A stretch of 40,742 nucleotides of DNA from Gammaproteobacteria bacterium (GCA_009840525.1 VXNP01000004.1:1-40742), one strand, 5' to 3'. Counted from the stretch's first letter, positions 24,459 through 33,856 are shown. The notes: generated by a model not told the origin, from the letters alone. A program made the numbers and translations.

Positions 24459-25564
24459 AGGTCGGCGGCATTCCCTATCGCGCCATCTTCACCGAGGGCG
24501 AGGGCGCGGACGTTCAGGTCATCGACCAGACCCTGCTGCCGCACCGGTTTCTCATCCGGCGGCTCTCGACCGCCGGCGACGCGGCGCACGCCATCTCCGC
24601 CATGGTCGTGCGCGGAGCCCCCCTCATCGGCGCTACCGCGGCGTACGGGGTCGCGCTCGCCATGCGCGCCGATCCCTCAGACGAGTCGCTCAACGCATCC
24701 GTTGGCCTGCTGATCGCGACGCGCCCGACAGCGGTCAATCTGCGCTGGGCGCTCGAGAATGCCGAAGCCGCGCTCCGGCCATTGCCTCCCCCGCGCCGGA
24801 TGAGCGCCGCCTACGGGTTCGCCCACGCTCTTTGCGAAGACGATGTGCGCATCAACCGGAGCATCGGCGACGTCGGACTGGACATGTTCCGGGAGATCCA
24901 TCGGTCTGCGGCAGGTGTGGCGCGCCGGCCCGGCCGGCCTCTCAACGTGCTCACCCATTGCAACGCCGGGTGGCTGGCGACCGTCGACTGGGGCACCGCC
25001 ACCGCACCCATGTACCGGGCCCACGACGAAGGGCTGGACATACACGTCTGGGTTCGCGAGACGCGCCCGCGCCTTCAGGGGGCCGGGCTCACCGCCTGGG
25101 AACTCGGCCAGCACGGGGTGCCGCACACGCTCGTCTCCGACAGTGCCTCGGGCCATCTGCTGAGTCGGGGGAAGGTCGATGTCGTCATCGTGGGCACCGA
25201 TCGCACGGCCGCCTCCGGTGACGTCGCAAACAAGGTGGGCACCTACCCTCTCGCCCTCGCCGCCCGCGACAACGGCGTCCCCTTCTACGTGGCGGTTCCC
25301 TCCCCCAGCATCGACTGGACTACCGAAGACGGGACCCACATCCCGATAGAGGAGCGGGATGAGGACGAGGTGACGCTGGTGCGCGGCGTCGATGAGGCCG
25401 GGGTGGAGCGCACCGTGCGGATTGCTCCCGAAGGTACGCGCACGGCCAACTATGCCTTCGACGTTACCCCTCGCAGGCTGGTGACCGGGCTGGTCACGGA
25501 GCGGGGCGTGTGCGCCGCCGACGGCAAGGCGCTCAGAAGGATGTTTGGAAGGGAGATGGGGTGA
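24455..25564 (+). CDS. mtnA: S-methyl-5-thioribose-1-phosphate isomerase
   Basis: 369-residue cytoplasmic enzyme converting methylthioribose 1-phosphate to methylthioribulose 1-phosphate. Seen: VVRGAPLIGATAAYG, catalytic Cys169 in LTHCNAG, ETRPRLQG, DSASG, catalytic Asp249 in GTDRTAASGDVANKVGTY, and the PSPSIDW tail segment, all in family order and close to normal length. A GGAGGGG sits just before GTG 24455, which shares GTGA with the cupin stop. In this operon its product feeds the RuBisCO-like protein. MtnA resembles eIF2B subunits, but the Cys/Asp pair and ETRPRLQG settle it as mtnA. Confidence 0.95.
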   Translation: MKVGGIPYRAIFTEGEGADVQVIDQTLLPHRFLIRRLSTAGDAAHAISAMVVRGAPLIGATAAYGVALAMRADPSDESLNASVGLLIATRPTAVNLRWALENAEAALRPLPPPRRMSAAYGFAHALCEDDVRINRSIGDVGLDMFREIHRSAAGVARRPGRPLNVLTHCNAGWLATVDWGTATAPMYRAHDEGLDIHVWVRETRPRLQGAGLTAWELGQHGVPHTLVSDSASGHLLSRGKVDVVIVGTDRTAASGDVANKVGTYPLALAARDNGVPFYVAVPSPSIDWTTEDGTHIPIEERDEDEVTLVRGVDEAGVERTVRIAPEGTRTANYAFDVTPRRLVTGLVTERGVCAADGKALRRMFGREMG

Positions 25565-25632
25565 CAGGCCCGGCATCGCCGCGCGACCCGCGGGTCAGGG
25601 AAACGATGCGGGGGAGGGTGTCCGCGGCGGCG

Positions 25633-25857
25633 TCAGTCGGAGATGACCGAATCGGTCCTGCGCTTTCGGGCGTACAGCCAGGCTCGCGCCGAGGCGCGGG
25701 CGCGCTCCCGGCGCGCTTCGCGGTCCCGGTAGGCTCGGGCGCATTTGGCGCGGCAGGTTGTTCCGTCGCGCCGAGCCGGCACTGGTGCGCCGCAATACAC
25801 GCACAGATTCTCGGACGCGGACGGTGCGTCCCCCCGCTGCCTGCGACGATGGGTCAT
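25633..25857 (-). CDS. Small cysteine-pair (zinc-ribbon-like) protein
   Basis: 74-residue protein, not recognised as a named family. Four cysteines form C19-x2-C22 and C35-x3-C39, the spacing of a small zinc finger, followed by a long basic helix rich in Arg and Ala (RDREARRERARASARAW). Such small basic zinc-finger proteins often bind nucleic acid; that role is inference. No Shine-Dalgarno sequence is visible before ATG 25857. It converges with mtnA (68-base gap) and is divergent from the M1 peptidase gene. Confidence 0.5.
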   Translation of the reverse strand: MTHRRRQRGDAPSASENLCVYCGAPVPARRDGTTCRAKCARAYRDREARRERARASARAWLYARKRRTDSVISD

Positions 25858-25969
25858 GCTGCATTATCCGGCCGTAGATTCCACACACAGCTACCGCACT
25901 TTCCGGCGTCCGGCTGCTGCACACAACACACACCTGCCGCATCTCAAGCGGCTCGACCTGAGTGGCTGT

Positions 25970-26001
25970 ATTGTCTCCCAAGCTGGATAAACCAATATAT
26001 G
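25970..26001 (+). promoter_or_regulatory. Possible promoter for the M1 aminopeptidase gene
   Basis: The 212-base gap between the zinc-finger and M1 genes turns AT-richer near 25960-26060. TTGTCT (25970-25975) and TATATG (25996-26001) could be -35 and -10 boxes, but the 20-base spacing is long and the organism's sigma-factor consensus is not known. A small hairpin, GCCGC/GCGGC (25935-25951), lies just upstream. Confidence 0.22.
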
Positions 26002-26069
26002 CAACACGGACAACCCTGCGTCAAACCTCATGGTGTTTCCGTCAATGCAATCCCTGGCAAGGATGTCCA

Positions 26070-27752
26070 ATGCGCCGCCGCCTGATCGCGTTACCGTGGA
26101 TACCCGCACTCCTTCTGCTCGGAACGACGCCCGCTCCCCGTTTTGTCGAGCAGCCCCACGCAGGGATCGTCGTCGAGCAACCTCGCCCCGGCATCGACAT
26201 CGAGGCGTACCGCTTCGAGCTGACCCTCCGCGATGACATCGACCGAATCACCGGACGAGCCACGGTGCGGTTCCGTTTCACGGCGGACGGAGTCGTGGAG
26301 CTGCCGCTCGACCTGATCGGCGTTACGCCCGACGGTCAGGGAATGGAGGTCACCGGCGTCCGGGCGGCGGGGCGTCCCCTCGAGTACCGCCACGAGAACG
26401 ACCTTCTGACGGTGCGGCTGCCCCGGGCGGGCCGCCCCGGCGAGCGGGACTCGGTGACGGTGAGCTACCGCGGCGCCCCCGCGTCCGGCCTCCGCATCGG
26501 CCCCAACAAGTACGGCGAACGCACCTTCTTCAGCGACAACTGGCCCAACCGCGCGCGCAACTGGCTGCCGACGGTGGACCATGTGGCGGAGAAGGCCGCG
26601 TGCGAATTCGTCATCACCGCGCCCGCGCACTACCAGGTGGTGTCCAACGGAGTCCTGGTGGAGGAGACGGACCTTGACGGTGGCATGCGCCGCACTCATT
26701 GGCGGCAGGCGGCGCCCATCTCTCCGTGGCTTTTCGTGGTGGGCGTGGCGCGCTTCGCCGTGCAGAACCTGGGGGAGTTCGACGGAAAGCCCGTACAGAC
26801 CTGGGTGTACGCGCGCGACCGTGACGCGGGCTTCCACGACTTCGCCGTCCCCACCCTCCAGGTCCTCGCCTTCTTCGACGACTACGTGGGACCCTTCGCC
26901 TACGAGAAGCTGGCCAACATCACCTCCCCGGCTACCGGCGGGGGCATGGAGGCCGCGACCGCCCTCATGTACAGCGAAAACGCGATTACGGGCGACAGGC
27001 CGGTGCGGTGGCGAAACGTCGTCATCCACGAGATCGCACACCAGTGGTTCGGCAACGCGGTCACCGAATCCGAGTGGGACGACGTATGGCTGAGCGAGGG
27101 GTTCGCGACCTACTTCACGCTGCTCTTCCGCGAGCACGCGTACGGAAGGGACGACTTCGTCACCGGCCTCCGCGAGGCGGCGGAGCGCGTGCGGTTCTGG
27201 TACGAGCAGAATCCCGACTATCGCATCGTCCACGACGACCTCGAGGACATGTCGCGGGTTACCAGCGTGGCCACCTACCAGAAGGGCGCCTGGGTGTTGC
27301 ACATGCTCAGGGAACGCATCGGCGACGAAGCCTTCCAGAGGGGCATCCGCACCTACTATGCCCGTCACCTGAACGGCACGGCCTCCACCGACGACCTCAT
27401 GCAGGCCATGGAGGAGGCTTCCGGCGACGACCTGCAGGCCTTCTTCGACCAGTGGCTCCGGCACGGGGGCAATCCGGTCTTCGCTGGATCATGGGCGTAC
27501 GATTCCGATTCCGCAGCGGTGCGCGTCGACCTGCGCCAGGTGCAGGAGACGGGGCTGTTCCGGATGCCCCTCGACATCGGGATCTACATTGGTCGCGACC
27601 CGGTGCCGGCCCGGGTGGTCACAGTCGAGCTGGACGCGGCCTCCCACAGCTTCTCGATCCCGGTGGACGCCGAGCCCTCGGAGGTTCGCCTCGACCCGGA
27701 TACCCGGGCGCTGTTTGCCGCGGAGTTCGAGAGGGCGGCCGGGGCGCCCTGA
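26070..27752 (+). CDS. Secreted M1-family aminopeptidase
   Basis: 560-residue zinc metallopeptidase that trims N-terminal residues. A hydrophobic leader (RRRLIALPWIPALLLLG) indicates export. The N-terminal saddle domain runs to about residue 200. Zinc site: HEIAH (H320, E321, H324) with the third ligand Glu343 in WLSEGFATY, the correct 18-residue spacing. The substrate-binding GxMEN loop reads GGGMEAATA (M293, E294, A295), with Ala in place of Asn. The C-terminal part includes YQKGAWVLHMLRERIGDEAF and a short propeptide-like beta domain. AAGG seven bases before ATG 26070 supports the start. Its stop is only three bases from the converging RND gene's stop. Confidence 0.92.
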   Translation: MRRRLIALPWIPALLLLGTTPAPRFVEQPHAGIVVEQPRPGIDIEAYRFELTLRDDIDRITGRATVRFRFTADGVVELPLDLIGVTPDGQGMEVTGVRAAGRPLEYRHENDLLTVRLPRAGRPGERDSVTVSYRGAPASGLRIGPNKYGERTFFSDNWPNRARNWLPTVDHVAEKAACEFVITAPAHYQVVSNGVLVEETDLDGGMRRTHWRQAAPISPWLFVVGVARFAVQNLGEFDGKPVQTWVYARDRDAGFHDFAVPTLQVLAFFDDYVGPFAYEKLANITSPATGGGMEAATALMYSENAITGDRPVRWRNVVIHEIAHQWFGNAVTESEWDDVWLSEGFATYFTLLFREHAYGRDDFVTGLREAAERVRFWYEQNPDYRIVHDDLEDMSRVTSVATYQKGAWVLHMLRERIGDEAFQRGIRTYYARHLNGTASTDDLMQAMEEASGDDLQAFFDQWLRHGGNPVFAGSWAYDSDSAAVRVDLRQVQETGLFRMPLDIGIYIGRDPVPARVVTVELDAASHSFSIPVDAEPSEVRLDPDTRALFAAEFERAAGAP

Positions 27753-27755
27753 GCG

Positions 27756-30700
27756 CTAAGCGGCGGGAGAAGCGACCGATCGTCCCTCGGTGAGACGGTG
27801 GTGCACCATGGTCAGAGCGGGCACGATCAGCATCAACACCGCCGTCGCAAACAGGATTCCGAAGCCGAGTGAAGCCGCCATCGGCACCAGGAACTGCGCC
27901 TGCAGGCTGCGCTCGAAGACGAGCGGCGCCACCCCGAGGAAGGTGGTCACGGACGTAAGCAGGATCGGGCGGAAGCGCGCCTTGGCTCCGTCGATGATCG
28001 CCTCCCTGCCGGGCATTCCCCGCCGGAGGCGATCGTTGATGAAATCGATCATGACCAGGGAATCGTTCACCACGACGCCGCTAAGGCCGATCACGCCGAA
28101 CATCGACATCATGCTCATCGGCAGCCCCAGAAGCAGATGGCCCGCGATCGCGCCGATGATCCCGAACGGGATGGCGGCCATGACGATGAGGGGCTTGGTG
28201 TAGGAGCCGAAGGGGACTGCGAGCAGGGCGTAGATAGCCAGCAGGGCCAGAGCGAATCCGCCCGCCAGGGCACCGAAGGACTCCACCTGTTCCTGCTGTT
28301 GGCCTCCGAAGCTGTAGGAGAGGCCCGGGTCGCCCGCGGCCAGTTCCGGAAGAACGGTCGCGGCAAGCTGCTCCGTCACCTCACCTCCGGTGATGACCTC
28401 CCGGTCGACGTCGGCGGTGACGGTGATGACCCGTTCTCCGTCGGTCCGCCGGATCGTGGTGGGCGAGCTTCCCAGGCGCACCGAGGCGACTCGGCCCAGC
28501 GGCACCTCGCCTCCCATGGGCGTGCGCACCAGGTACGCCTCCACGTCCGCGATGGCGTTGCGTTCCTCTTCGGGCAGGCGAACGTAGACGCGCACCTCCT
28601 CGCGGCCGCGCTGTACGCGCACCGCCTCGTTGCCGAAGAACGCCGATCGCACCTGGCGGGCCAGGGCGTCCAGGGTCAGCCCCATGGTCCGGGCCTCCGG
28701 TCGCAGGTCGAGCTGGATCTCCCTGAGTCCCTGATCCTGGTCCGCGCGGACATCGAACACGCCCTCGAACGCCCGCAGGCGCTCCATCAGGCTGTCGGCG
28801 ACCGATGTAAGACGCCCGGGATCCGGGTGGGCGAGCTCGACGTGAACCGGAAAGCCGAAGTTGAGCAACTCGGCCGTGATCGTCAGCGCCTTCGCTTCGG
28901 GGAGGGGACCCAGTTCCTCCCGCCACGCCTGCTGGAAGCCGGCCGCGGAGACGTCGCGGAAGTCGGCAGTTACGAGCTTGAACTCCACCGCCGCCAGGTT
29001 GGGGCGCGGATCGGCTGAGGGCCCGGCTCCGAAGGGCGCCATCTGCCGCGCCTCCTGGCCCACCGTAACGTTGACGCCTTCCAGGAGCGATTCCGAGCTC
29101 TCGGGGGAAAGCCGCGCGATGGCGCGGTATCCCGATGCTTCCACGAACTCGGCCATGTCGGAGGTTCGCGCCGCGGGCGTGCCTTCCGGCATCTCCAGCG
29201 TGGCCGTTACCAAATCCGCCTCCACCGTGGGCATGAAGTTCACCCGGATGATGCCCGCCGGCACCATTGCGACAGAAAGGACGATGAGCGAGATCCCGGT
29301 CGTGATGACCAGTCCGGGCTGAGCGGTGGCGACCCTCAGGGCCCGGTCGAGAGGCCCGGCGATGAAGCGCTTCAGCCCCAGATCGACCCCCCGCTGGATG
29401 CGGGCGACCAGGTGATCCCGGGACCGGCGCCGGCCCCTCCCCGGATCCGGCATGTGAGACAGGTGGTTCGGCAGAACCAGGAGCGACTCGACGAGCGAGA
29501 ACATGAGGACGGAGATCACGACGACGGGGAGCATCGTCATCAGCCTGCCCATGACGCTCGGAACGAAGAACAGCGGGCAGAACGCCACCACGGTGGTGAG
29601 GACGGCGAAGATGACCGGGCCCGTGATGCGGCGGGTCCCGCGGATGGACGCGTCCACGCCGCGCCAGCCCTTTTCGCGCTCCGCATGGATGTTTTCGCCC
29701 ACCACCACGGCGTCGTCGACGACGATGCCAACGGCGAGGATGAACGCGAAGAGCGTCATCATGTTGATCGAAACGGCCAGCCAGTTCATCACGGCGAAGG
29801 TGCCGACGAAGGACACCGCGATGCCGACCGCCACCCAGAACGCGAGCCTGAGATCCAGGAAGAGGGTGAGCGAGAGCAGGACGAGTGCCAGGCCGATGAG
29901 GCCGTTCTTGACCAGCAGCCCGAGGCGGCTCTCGAAGATCTGGCCGGAGTTGTTCCACACCTCCAGTCCCACCCCGGCGGGCAGCGACGGGATGACCTCC
30001 TCTTCCAGGTGCTCCTCGACCGCCGCAACGATGTCGAGCACCTTCTCGTCCGAGGTCCGGAAGACCTCCACATAGACGGCGGGCTGGCCCTGGAAGCGGG
30101 CGATCAGGTCCACATCGCGGAAGCCGTCGCGCACCTCGGCGATGTCTCCCAGGCGCACCACGGTGCCGTCCACCCGGCTGAGGACGATGATGTCCTCGAA
30201 GTCGTGCTGGGTGTAGTTCTGCCCGGTGGTGCGGATGCGCACCTCCTCGTCCCGGGTGTCAATGCTTCCCGCGGACAGGTCGAGGGATCCGCCCCGCACC
30301 GCGCCCGCGATGTCACCCAGGGTCAGGCCCAGCGCCCGCAACTGATGGAGGGGGACCTCGACGGAGATCTCGTAGTCGCGAATGCCCGTCGTTTCGACGT
30401 ACGAGACCACGGGAAGCGCCGCGAGCCCGTCTTCGGTGCGGTACGCCAGCTCCTTGAGCGTGCGCTCGCCCACGTCGCCGAACAGCACCAGGCGGATGAC
30501 GCTCTGGCGATTGGTCAACTCGCTGACCTCGGGGCGTTCCGCGCCGGCGGGGAAGGTCTGGATGCGGTCGACCTGGGCCTTTATGTCGTCGAGTGCCCGC
30601 GCGACATCGGCGCCCAACTGGAGTTCCACCGTTACCGACCCCCGCCCCTCGGCCGCCGTCGAACGGATCTCCTTGACGTCGTCCACCGCCTCGATCTGTT

Positions 30701-30968
30701 CCTCGATCTTGCGCAGGATCGACTCTTCGATCTCGTCGGGCGTGGCCCCGGGATAGGGAACCGAGATGACGACCTGGTCGAGGGAAATCTCCGGGAAGAC
30801 TTCCTGTACGAGGCCGCGCAGGGAGACGAAGCCCGCCGCCAGAATGAAGAACATGAGCAGGTTGGCGGCGACCCCGTTGCGGGCCATGTAGGCGATGGGG
30901 CCGCGCGCCTCCCGCGGCCGGTCGTTCGGCGAGTGCTCGTCCGGCGAAGGCGCGTCGGAGCGGGTCAT
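27756..30968 (-). CDS. RND-family efflux transporter, inner-membrane pump
   Basis: 1070-residue AcrB-like proton-driven pump. The first transmembrane segment (GVAANLLMFFILAAGFV) follows a cytoplasmic N-terminus. The proton-relay pair Asp418/Asp419 lies in VGIVVDDAVVVGENIH in TM4, as in other RND pumps. Two large periplasmic loops and C-terminal TM segments (SMMSMFGVIGLSGVVVNDSLVMI, FGILFATAVLMLIVPALT) complete the duplicated fold. It shares ATGA with the adaptor gene and ends an OMF-adaptor-pump operon. The sequence does not reveal its substrate; drugs, lipids or metals are all possible. No dedicated regulator is next to it. Confidence 0.95.
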   Translation of the reverse strand: MTRSDAPSPDEHSPNDRPREARGPIAYMARNGVAANLLMFFILAAGFVSLRGLVQEVFPEISLDQVVISVPYPGATPDEIEESILRKIEEQIEAVDDVKEIRSTAAEGRGSVTVELQLGADVARALDDIKAQVDRIQTFPAGAERPEVSELTNRQSVIRLVLFGDVGERTLKELAYRTEDGLAALPVVSYVETTGIRDYEISVEVPLHQLRALGLTLGDIAGAVRGGSLDLSAGSIDTRDEEVRIRTTGQNYTQHDFEDIIVLSRVDGTVVRLGDIAEVRDGFRDVDLIARFQGQPAVYVEVFRTSDEKVLDIVAAVEEHLEEEVIPSLPAGVGLEVWNNSGQIFESRLGLLVKNGLIGLALVLLSLTLFLDLRLAFWVAVGIAVSFVGTFAVMNWLAVSINMMTLFAFILAVGIVVDDAVVVGENIHAEREKGWRGVDASIRGTRRITGPVIFAVLTTVVAFCPLFFVPSVMGRLMTMLPVVVISVLMFSLVESLLVLPNHLSHMPDPGRGRRRSRDHLVARIQRGVDLGLKRFIAGPLDRALRVATAQPGLVITTGISLIVLSVAMVPAGIIRVNFMPTVEADLVTATLEMPEGTPAARTSDMAEFVEASGYRAIARLSPESSESLLEGVNVTVGQEARQMAPFGAGPSADPRPNLAAVEFKLVTADFRDVSAAGFQQAWREELGPLPEAKALTITAELLNFGFPVHVELAHPDPGRLTSVADSLMERLRAFEGVFDVRADQDQGLREIQLDLRPEARTMGLTLDALARQVRSAFFGNEAVRVQRGREEVRVYVRLPEEERNAIADVEAYLVRTPMGGEVPLGRVASVRLGSSPTTIRRTDGERVITVTADVDREVITGGEVTEQLAATVLPELAAGDPGLSYSFGGQQQEQVESFGALAGGFALALLAIYALLAVPFGSYTKPLIVMAAIPFGIIGAIAGHLLLGLPMSMMSMFGVIGLSGVVVNDSLVMIDFINDRLRRGMPGREAIIDGAKARFRPILLTSVTTFLGVAPLVFERSLQAQFLVPMAASLGFGILFATAVLMLIVPALTMVHHRLTEGRSVASPAA

Positions 30969-32200
30969 CCGGGCCCGTCGGCGCTCGTCCGCACCACCAT
31001 GCCCTCGGTGGCGAACTGCAGGCCGCTCAGCACGACCGCCTGTCCTTCCGCCAGGCCACCGGTGACGTACACGAGTTCGTCGGCACGCTGCAGGACGCCC
31101 ACCGGGACGATGGTGACCAGGGTGTCCTGACGCAGCGCCCAGACTTCATTCCCGGTCCGAAGCGCGGAACGCGGCACGGTGAAGTAGCGCTCCGGGGCGG
31201 CTCCGGCGATACGCACCTCCACGAACTGACCGACCAGGAGGGGTGGGCCGCCCGGGCCTTCCTCCGCTTCCGCACCGTCGCCCTCGGAGGTGATCGCCCG
31301 ACCGCCCGCGAACGGCTCGGGGACGCGCACCACCACGTCGATCGTGCGGGTCTGCTCGTCCAGCGCGGCCTCTGCCCGGTCCACGTATCCCGACCACCCG
31401 TACGAGGCATCGCCGTACTCCGCCATCACCGTCGCCTCCACGCTTGCGTCGCCATCACCGGCATCCAGCGTCCAGAGGTCGGGGATGAGGGCCGCATCGG
31501 CGTCCGACAGCGGAACCACCACCTCCACCGCGTCGTCGGCGTAGAGCCGGCCCACGCCCTGCCCGGCGGCCACGAACTGCCCGACGTCCACCATCTCGGT
31601 CCGCACGATGCCGCTGAAGGGCGCGCGCACCTCGGTCCGCGAGAGCGCCAGCTCCGCGTCGGCGAGAGCCGCGCTGTCCCGCGCCAGAGCAGCGCGGGCG
31701 GCCGCGAGCTGCGGCTCCCTCAGCGTGAGCGGGCTCGCTTCTCCCGGAGGGGGGGCATCGTCTGCCCGCCGGCGCAGGAACCCCTCGTACTCGGCGCGGG
31801 CAATGCGGGCCTCCTCCTCGGCCTGAAGGAGCGCGACCAACTGCGCGGCGACGTTGGCGCGCGCCTGCTGCACGCGGTTCAGGTAGTCCGCGTCGTCGAT
31901 GCGGAACAGGACCTCTCCCGCACTCACCCGCCCGCCGCTCAGGAACGCGGGCGCGACCGACGCGACCTTGCCGTTGATCTGGGCGGCGACATCGATCTCG
32001 GCGCGCGGACGCACCGTGCCTGCGCTGTAGACGGGGATGGCGCCGTCCCGGTCGGTGGCCGGGGCGGTCGTGACGAACGGCGCCTGCGAGCCCGGCTCGC
32101 GCAGCGGGGGCTCGGGACGCAGGGCGATCATGACGGCCGCCAGGACGACGGCGCCCCCGAGGATGCCTGATGCGATCAGAAAACTGCGGCGGCGGCTCAT
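30965..32200 (-). CDS. RND efflux periplasmic adaptor subunit
   Basis: 411-residue membrane-fusion protein linking the inner-membrane pump to the outer-membrane channel. One N-terminal membrane anchor (GILGGAVVLAAVMIAL), a lipoyl/barrel-sandwich half (GTVRPRAEIDVAAQINGKVASV), a helical hairpin of about 80 residues rich in Ala and charged residues (ARANVAAQLVALLQAEEEA), the second half (TEVRAPFSGIVRTEMVDVGQFV), and a beta-barrel and membrane-proximal domain. It shares ATGA overlaps with both neighbours in the operon. Confidence 0.94.
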   Translation of the reverse strand: MSRRRSFLIASGILGGAVVLAAVMIALRPEPPLREPGSQAPFVTTAPATDRDGAIPVYSAGTVRPRAEIDVAAQINGKVASVAPAFLSGGRVSAGEVLFRIDDADYLNRVQQARANVAAQLVALLQAEEEARIARAEYEGFLRRRADDAPPPGEASPLTLREPQLAAARAALARDSAALADAELALSRTEVRAPFSGIVRTEMVDVGQFVAAGQGVGRLYADDAVEVVVPLSDADAALIPDLWTLDAGDGDASVEATVMAEYGDASYGWSGYVDRAEAALDEQTRTIDVVVRVPEPFAGGRAITSEGDGAEAEEGPGGPPLLVGQFVEVRIAGAAPERYFTVPRSALRTGNEVWALRQDTLVTIVPVGVLQRADELVYVTGGLAEGQAVVLSGLQFATEGMVVRTSADGPG

Positions 32201-33738
32201 CTATCCGTCCCCCCGGTTGGCGTGTCGGCCTGTCCTTCGGATTCAGCGGCGGGCACCATGCGCGCGCTCTCGAGCTCCTCGGGCGGAACGGTCCAGTCAC
32301 CGCCCAGAGAGCGGTGTACCGCCAGGCGCGCCAGGGCCAGATCGCGGCGCGCGCCGGCGAGCGTCGACTCGACGTTGAGGAGCGCCCGCACGGCGTCGAG
32401 GTAGTCGACGTAGCCTCCCACGCCGGCGGCGTAGCGGCGCGATTGCAGCTCGACCGAGGCGAGGGCTTCGTCCCGCTGTGATGCGAGAAACTCGTGGCGC
32501 CGTCCTTCGTTGCCGAGCGCCGCCAGCGCCGCCTCCACCTCGTGCACCGCCGTCACTACGGTGCGCCCGTAGGCGGCCGCCGCCTGACCGAAGCGGGCGT
32601 GCGCAACCGCGATGTTGTTGCGGATGCGACCACCCTGGAAGATCGGCGCGGTCAGGTTGCCGAGCAGGTTGCGAAACCACTGGTCGACGTTGAAGAGCCC
32701 GTCGGCGTCGGCGGACTGCACCCCGATCGTTCCCGAGAACGACAGCGAAGGGAGCATTTCGGCCCGGCGCGCGCCGATGGTGAAGCGGGCGGCCTCGAGC
32801 CGCAGACCCGCCGAGCGCACGTCCGGCCGCTGAACCAGGAGGTCCGCCGGCACCCCCGCGGAGACGGGATCGCTCGACGGCAGCGGCGCCAGCGAATCGG
32901 GGAGGATCGCGTCGAGCTTCTCGCGGAAGCCGCCCACCAGAACGGCCAGACGCCCTTCGGCGTTGACCAGTTGACTCTCCAGTTGAGGAAGGGCGGCCTG
33001 CGTGTTCCGAAGTTCCTGGCGAACCTGGTAGAGTTCGAAGGAAGTGACCAGCCCGCGGTCGTAGCGGGTCTCTGCGAGCTGCTCCCGTTCCAGGAGGACG
33101 TCGATCGTTTCGCGGGCGAGGGCTTCGCGCCTGCGCAGGTCGGCGATTTCGAAGTAGGTCGTGATGGTCTCGGACAGGACGCCGATGCGCGCCGCGTGGT
33201 AGTCCGACTCCGACGCCAGGTACTCCTGCCCGGCGGCCCGCGAATCGTTGCGGGCACGTCCCCAGAAGTCCAGTTCGTACGCGAAGTCGACGCCCAGCGA
33301 CCAGGTTTCGATACCGAGGCGCTCGGGGAACTCGAAGCCGGGCAGGCGATCACCCGCGATCTCGCGGAACTGCTGGCCGAAGCCGGCGTTGGACGGGTTG
33401 TCCGTGTCGCTGACGTTCGCGCTGGCCTGGATGGCGGGAAGGAGCGATGCGCGCGCGATCCCCGCCTGGGCCCTGGCCTGCTGCACCCGGGCGACCGCTT
33501 CGGCCAGGTCGAAGTTGGCGGCCAGCACCGAGTCGATGACGGTGTTGAGCGCCGGGTCCTGGAAAGTGGTCCACCACTCCCTGGCCTCGTACGCGCCCGA
33601 CTCTTCGCTCCCCTCGAAGCTGTCGGGAAGCTCGGCGACCGGCTCCGGCACCGAAGGCGCGGGCGCGAGAGAGCACGCTGCGAGGAGGAGCAGCGATGAC
33701 AGCGCCACAAGGGGCGCAGGCGTCTGCTGAACGTTCAT
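32197..33738 (-). CDS. RND efflux outer-membrane factor (TolC/NodT-like) lipoprotein
   Basis: 513-residue outer-membrane channel of the operon. The lipoprotein signal ends LLLLAACS, a good lipobox. The OMF duplication is visible as long coiled-coil helices (VIDSVLAANFDLAEAVARVQQARAQ and, in the second half, GRTVVTAVHEVEAALAAL), with the NodT-family LLVQRPDVRSAGLRLEAARFTIGARRAEMLPSLSF motif around residue 340. Start chosen at ATG 33738 because the signal peptide follows directly. First gene of the operon; 118 bases separate it from higA. Confidence 0.94.
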   Translation of the reverse strand: MNVQQTPAPLVALSSLLLLAACSLAPAPSVPEPVAELPDSFEGSEESGAYEAREWWTTFQDPALNTVIDSVLAANFDLAEAVARVQQARAQAGIARASLLPAIQASANVSDTDNPSNAGFGQQFREIAGDRLPGFEFPERLGIETWSLGVDFAYELDFWGRARNDSRAAGQEYLASESDYHAARIGVLSETITTYFEIADLRRREALARETIDVLLEREQLAETRYDRGLVTSFELYQVRQELRNTQAALPQLESQLVNAEGRLAVLVGGFREKLDAILPDSLAPLPSSDPVSAGVPADLLVQRPDVRSAGLRLEAARFTIGARRAEMLPSLSFSGTIGVQSADADGLFNVDQWFRNLLGNLTAPIFQGGRIRNNIAVAHARFGQAAAAYGRTVVTAVHEVEAALAALGNEGRRHEFLASQRDEALASVELQSRRYAAGVGGYVDYLDAVRALLNVESTLAGARRDLALARLAVHRSLGGDWTVPPEELESARMVPAAESEGQADTPTGGTDR

Positions 33739-33856
33739 GACCGCGTCACCTGCCTGTGTGCACGGAAGCTGTCCGACGTGATGCCGAAAAGCTGGTCCGG
33801 GGACGGGGTCGGCGCAAGCGGAAAAGGGGCCGTCAACCCAAGGCTTAGTGAGCTCG

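Noticed and set aside
24455-25564. eIF2B-like translation factor
   Set aside because: The Cys/Asp catalytic pair and ETRPRLQG match MtnA.
25585-25596. GACCCGCGGGTC palindrome after mtnA as a terminator
   Set aside because: No loop and no T-run; a short GC palindrome is expected by chance here.
28381-29958. A 525-codon frame inside the RND pump
   Set aside because: Shifted-frame shadow of a well-conserved pump; Arg/Pro/Gly-rich with no domain.
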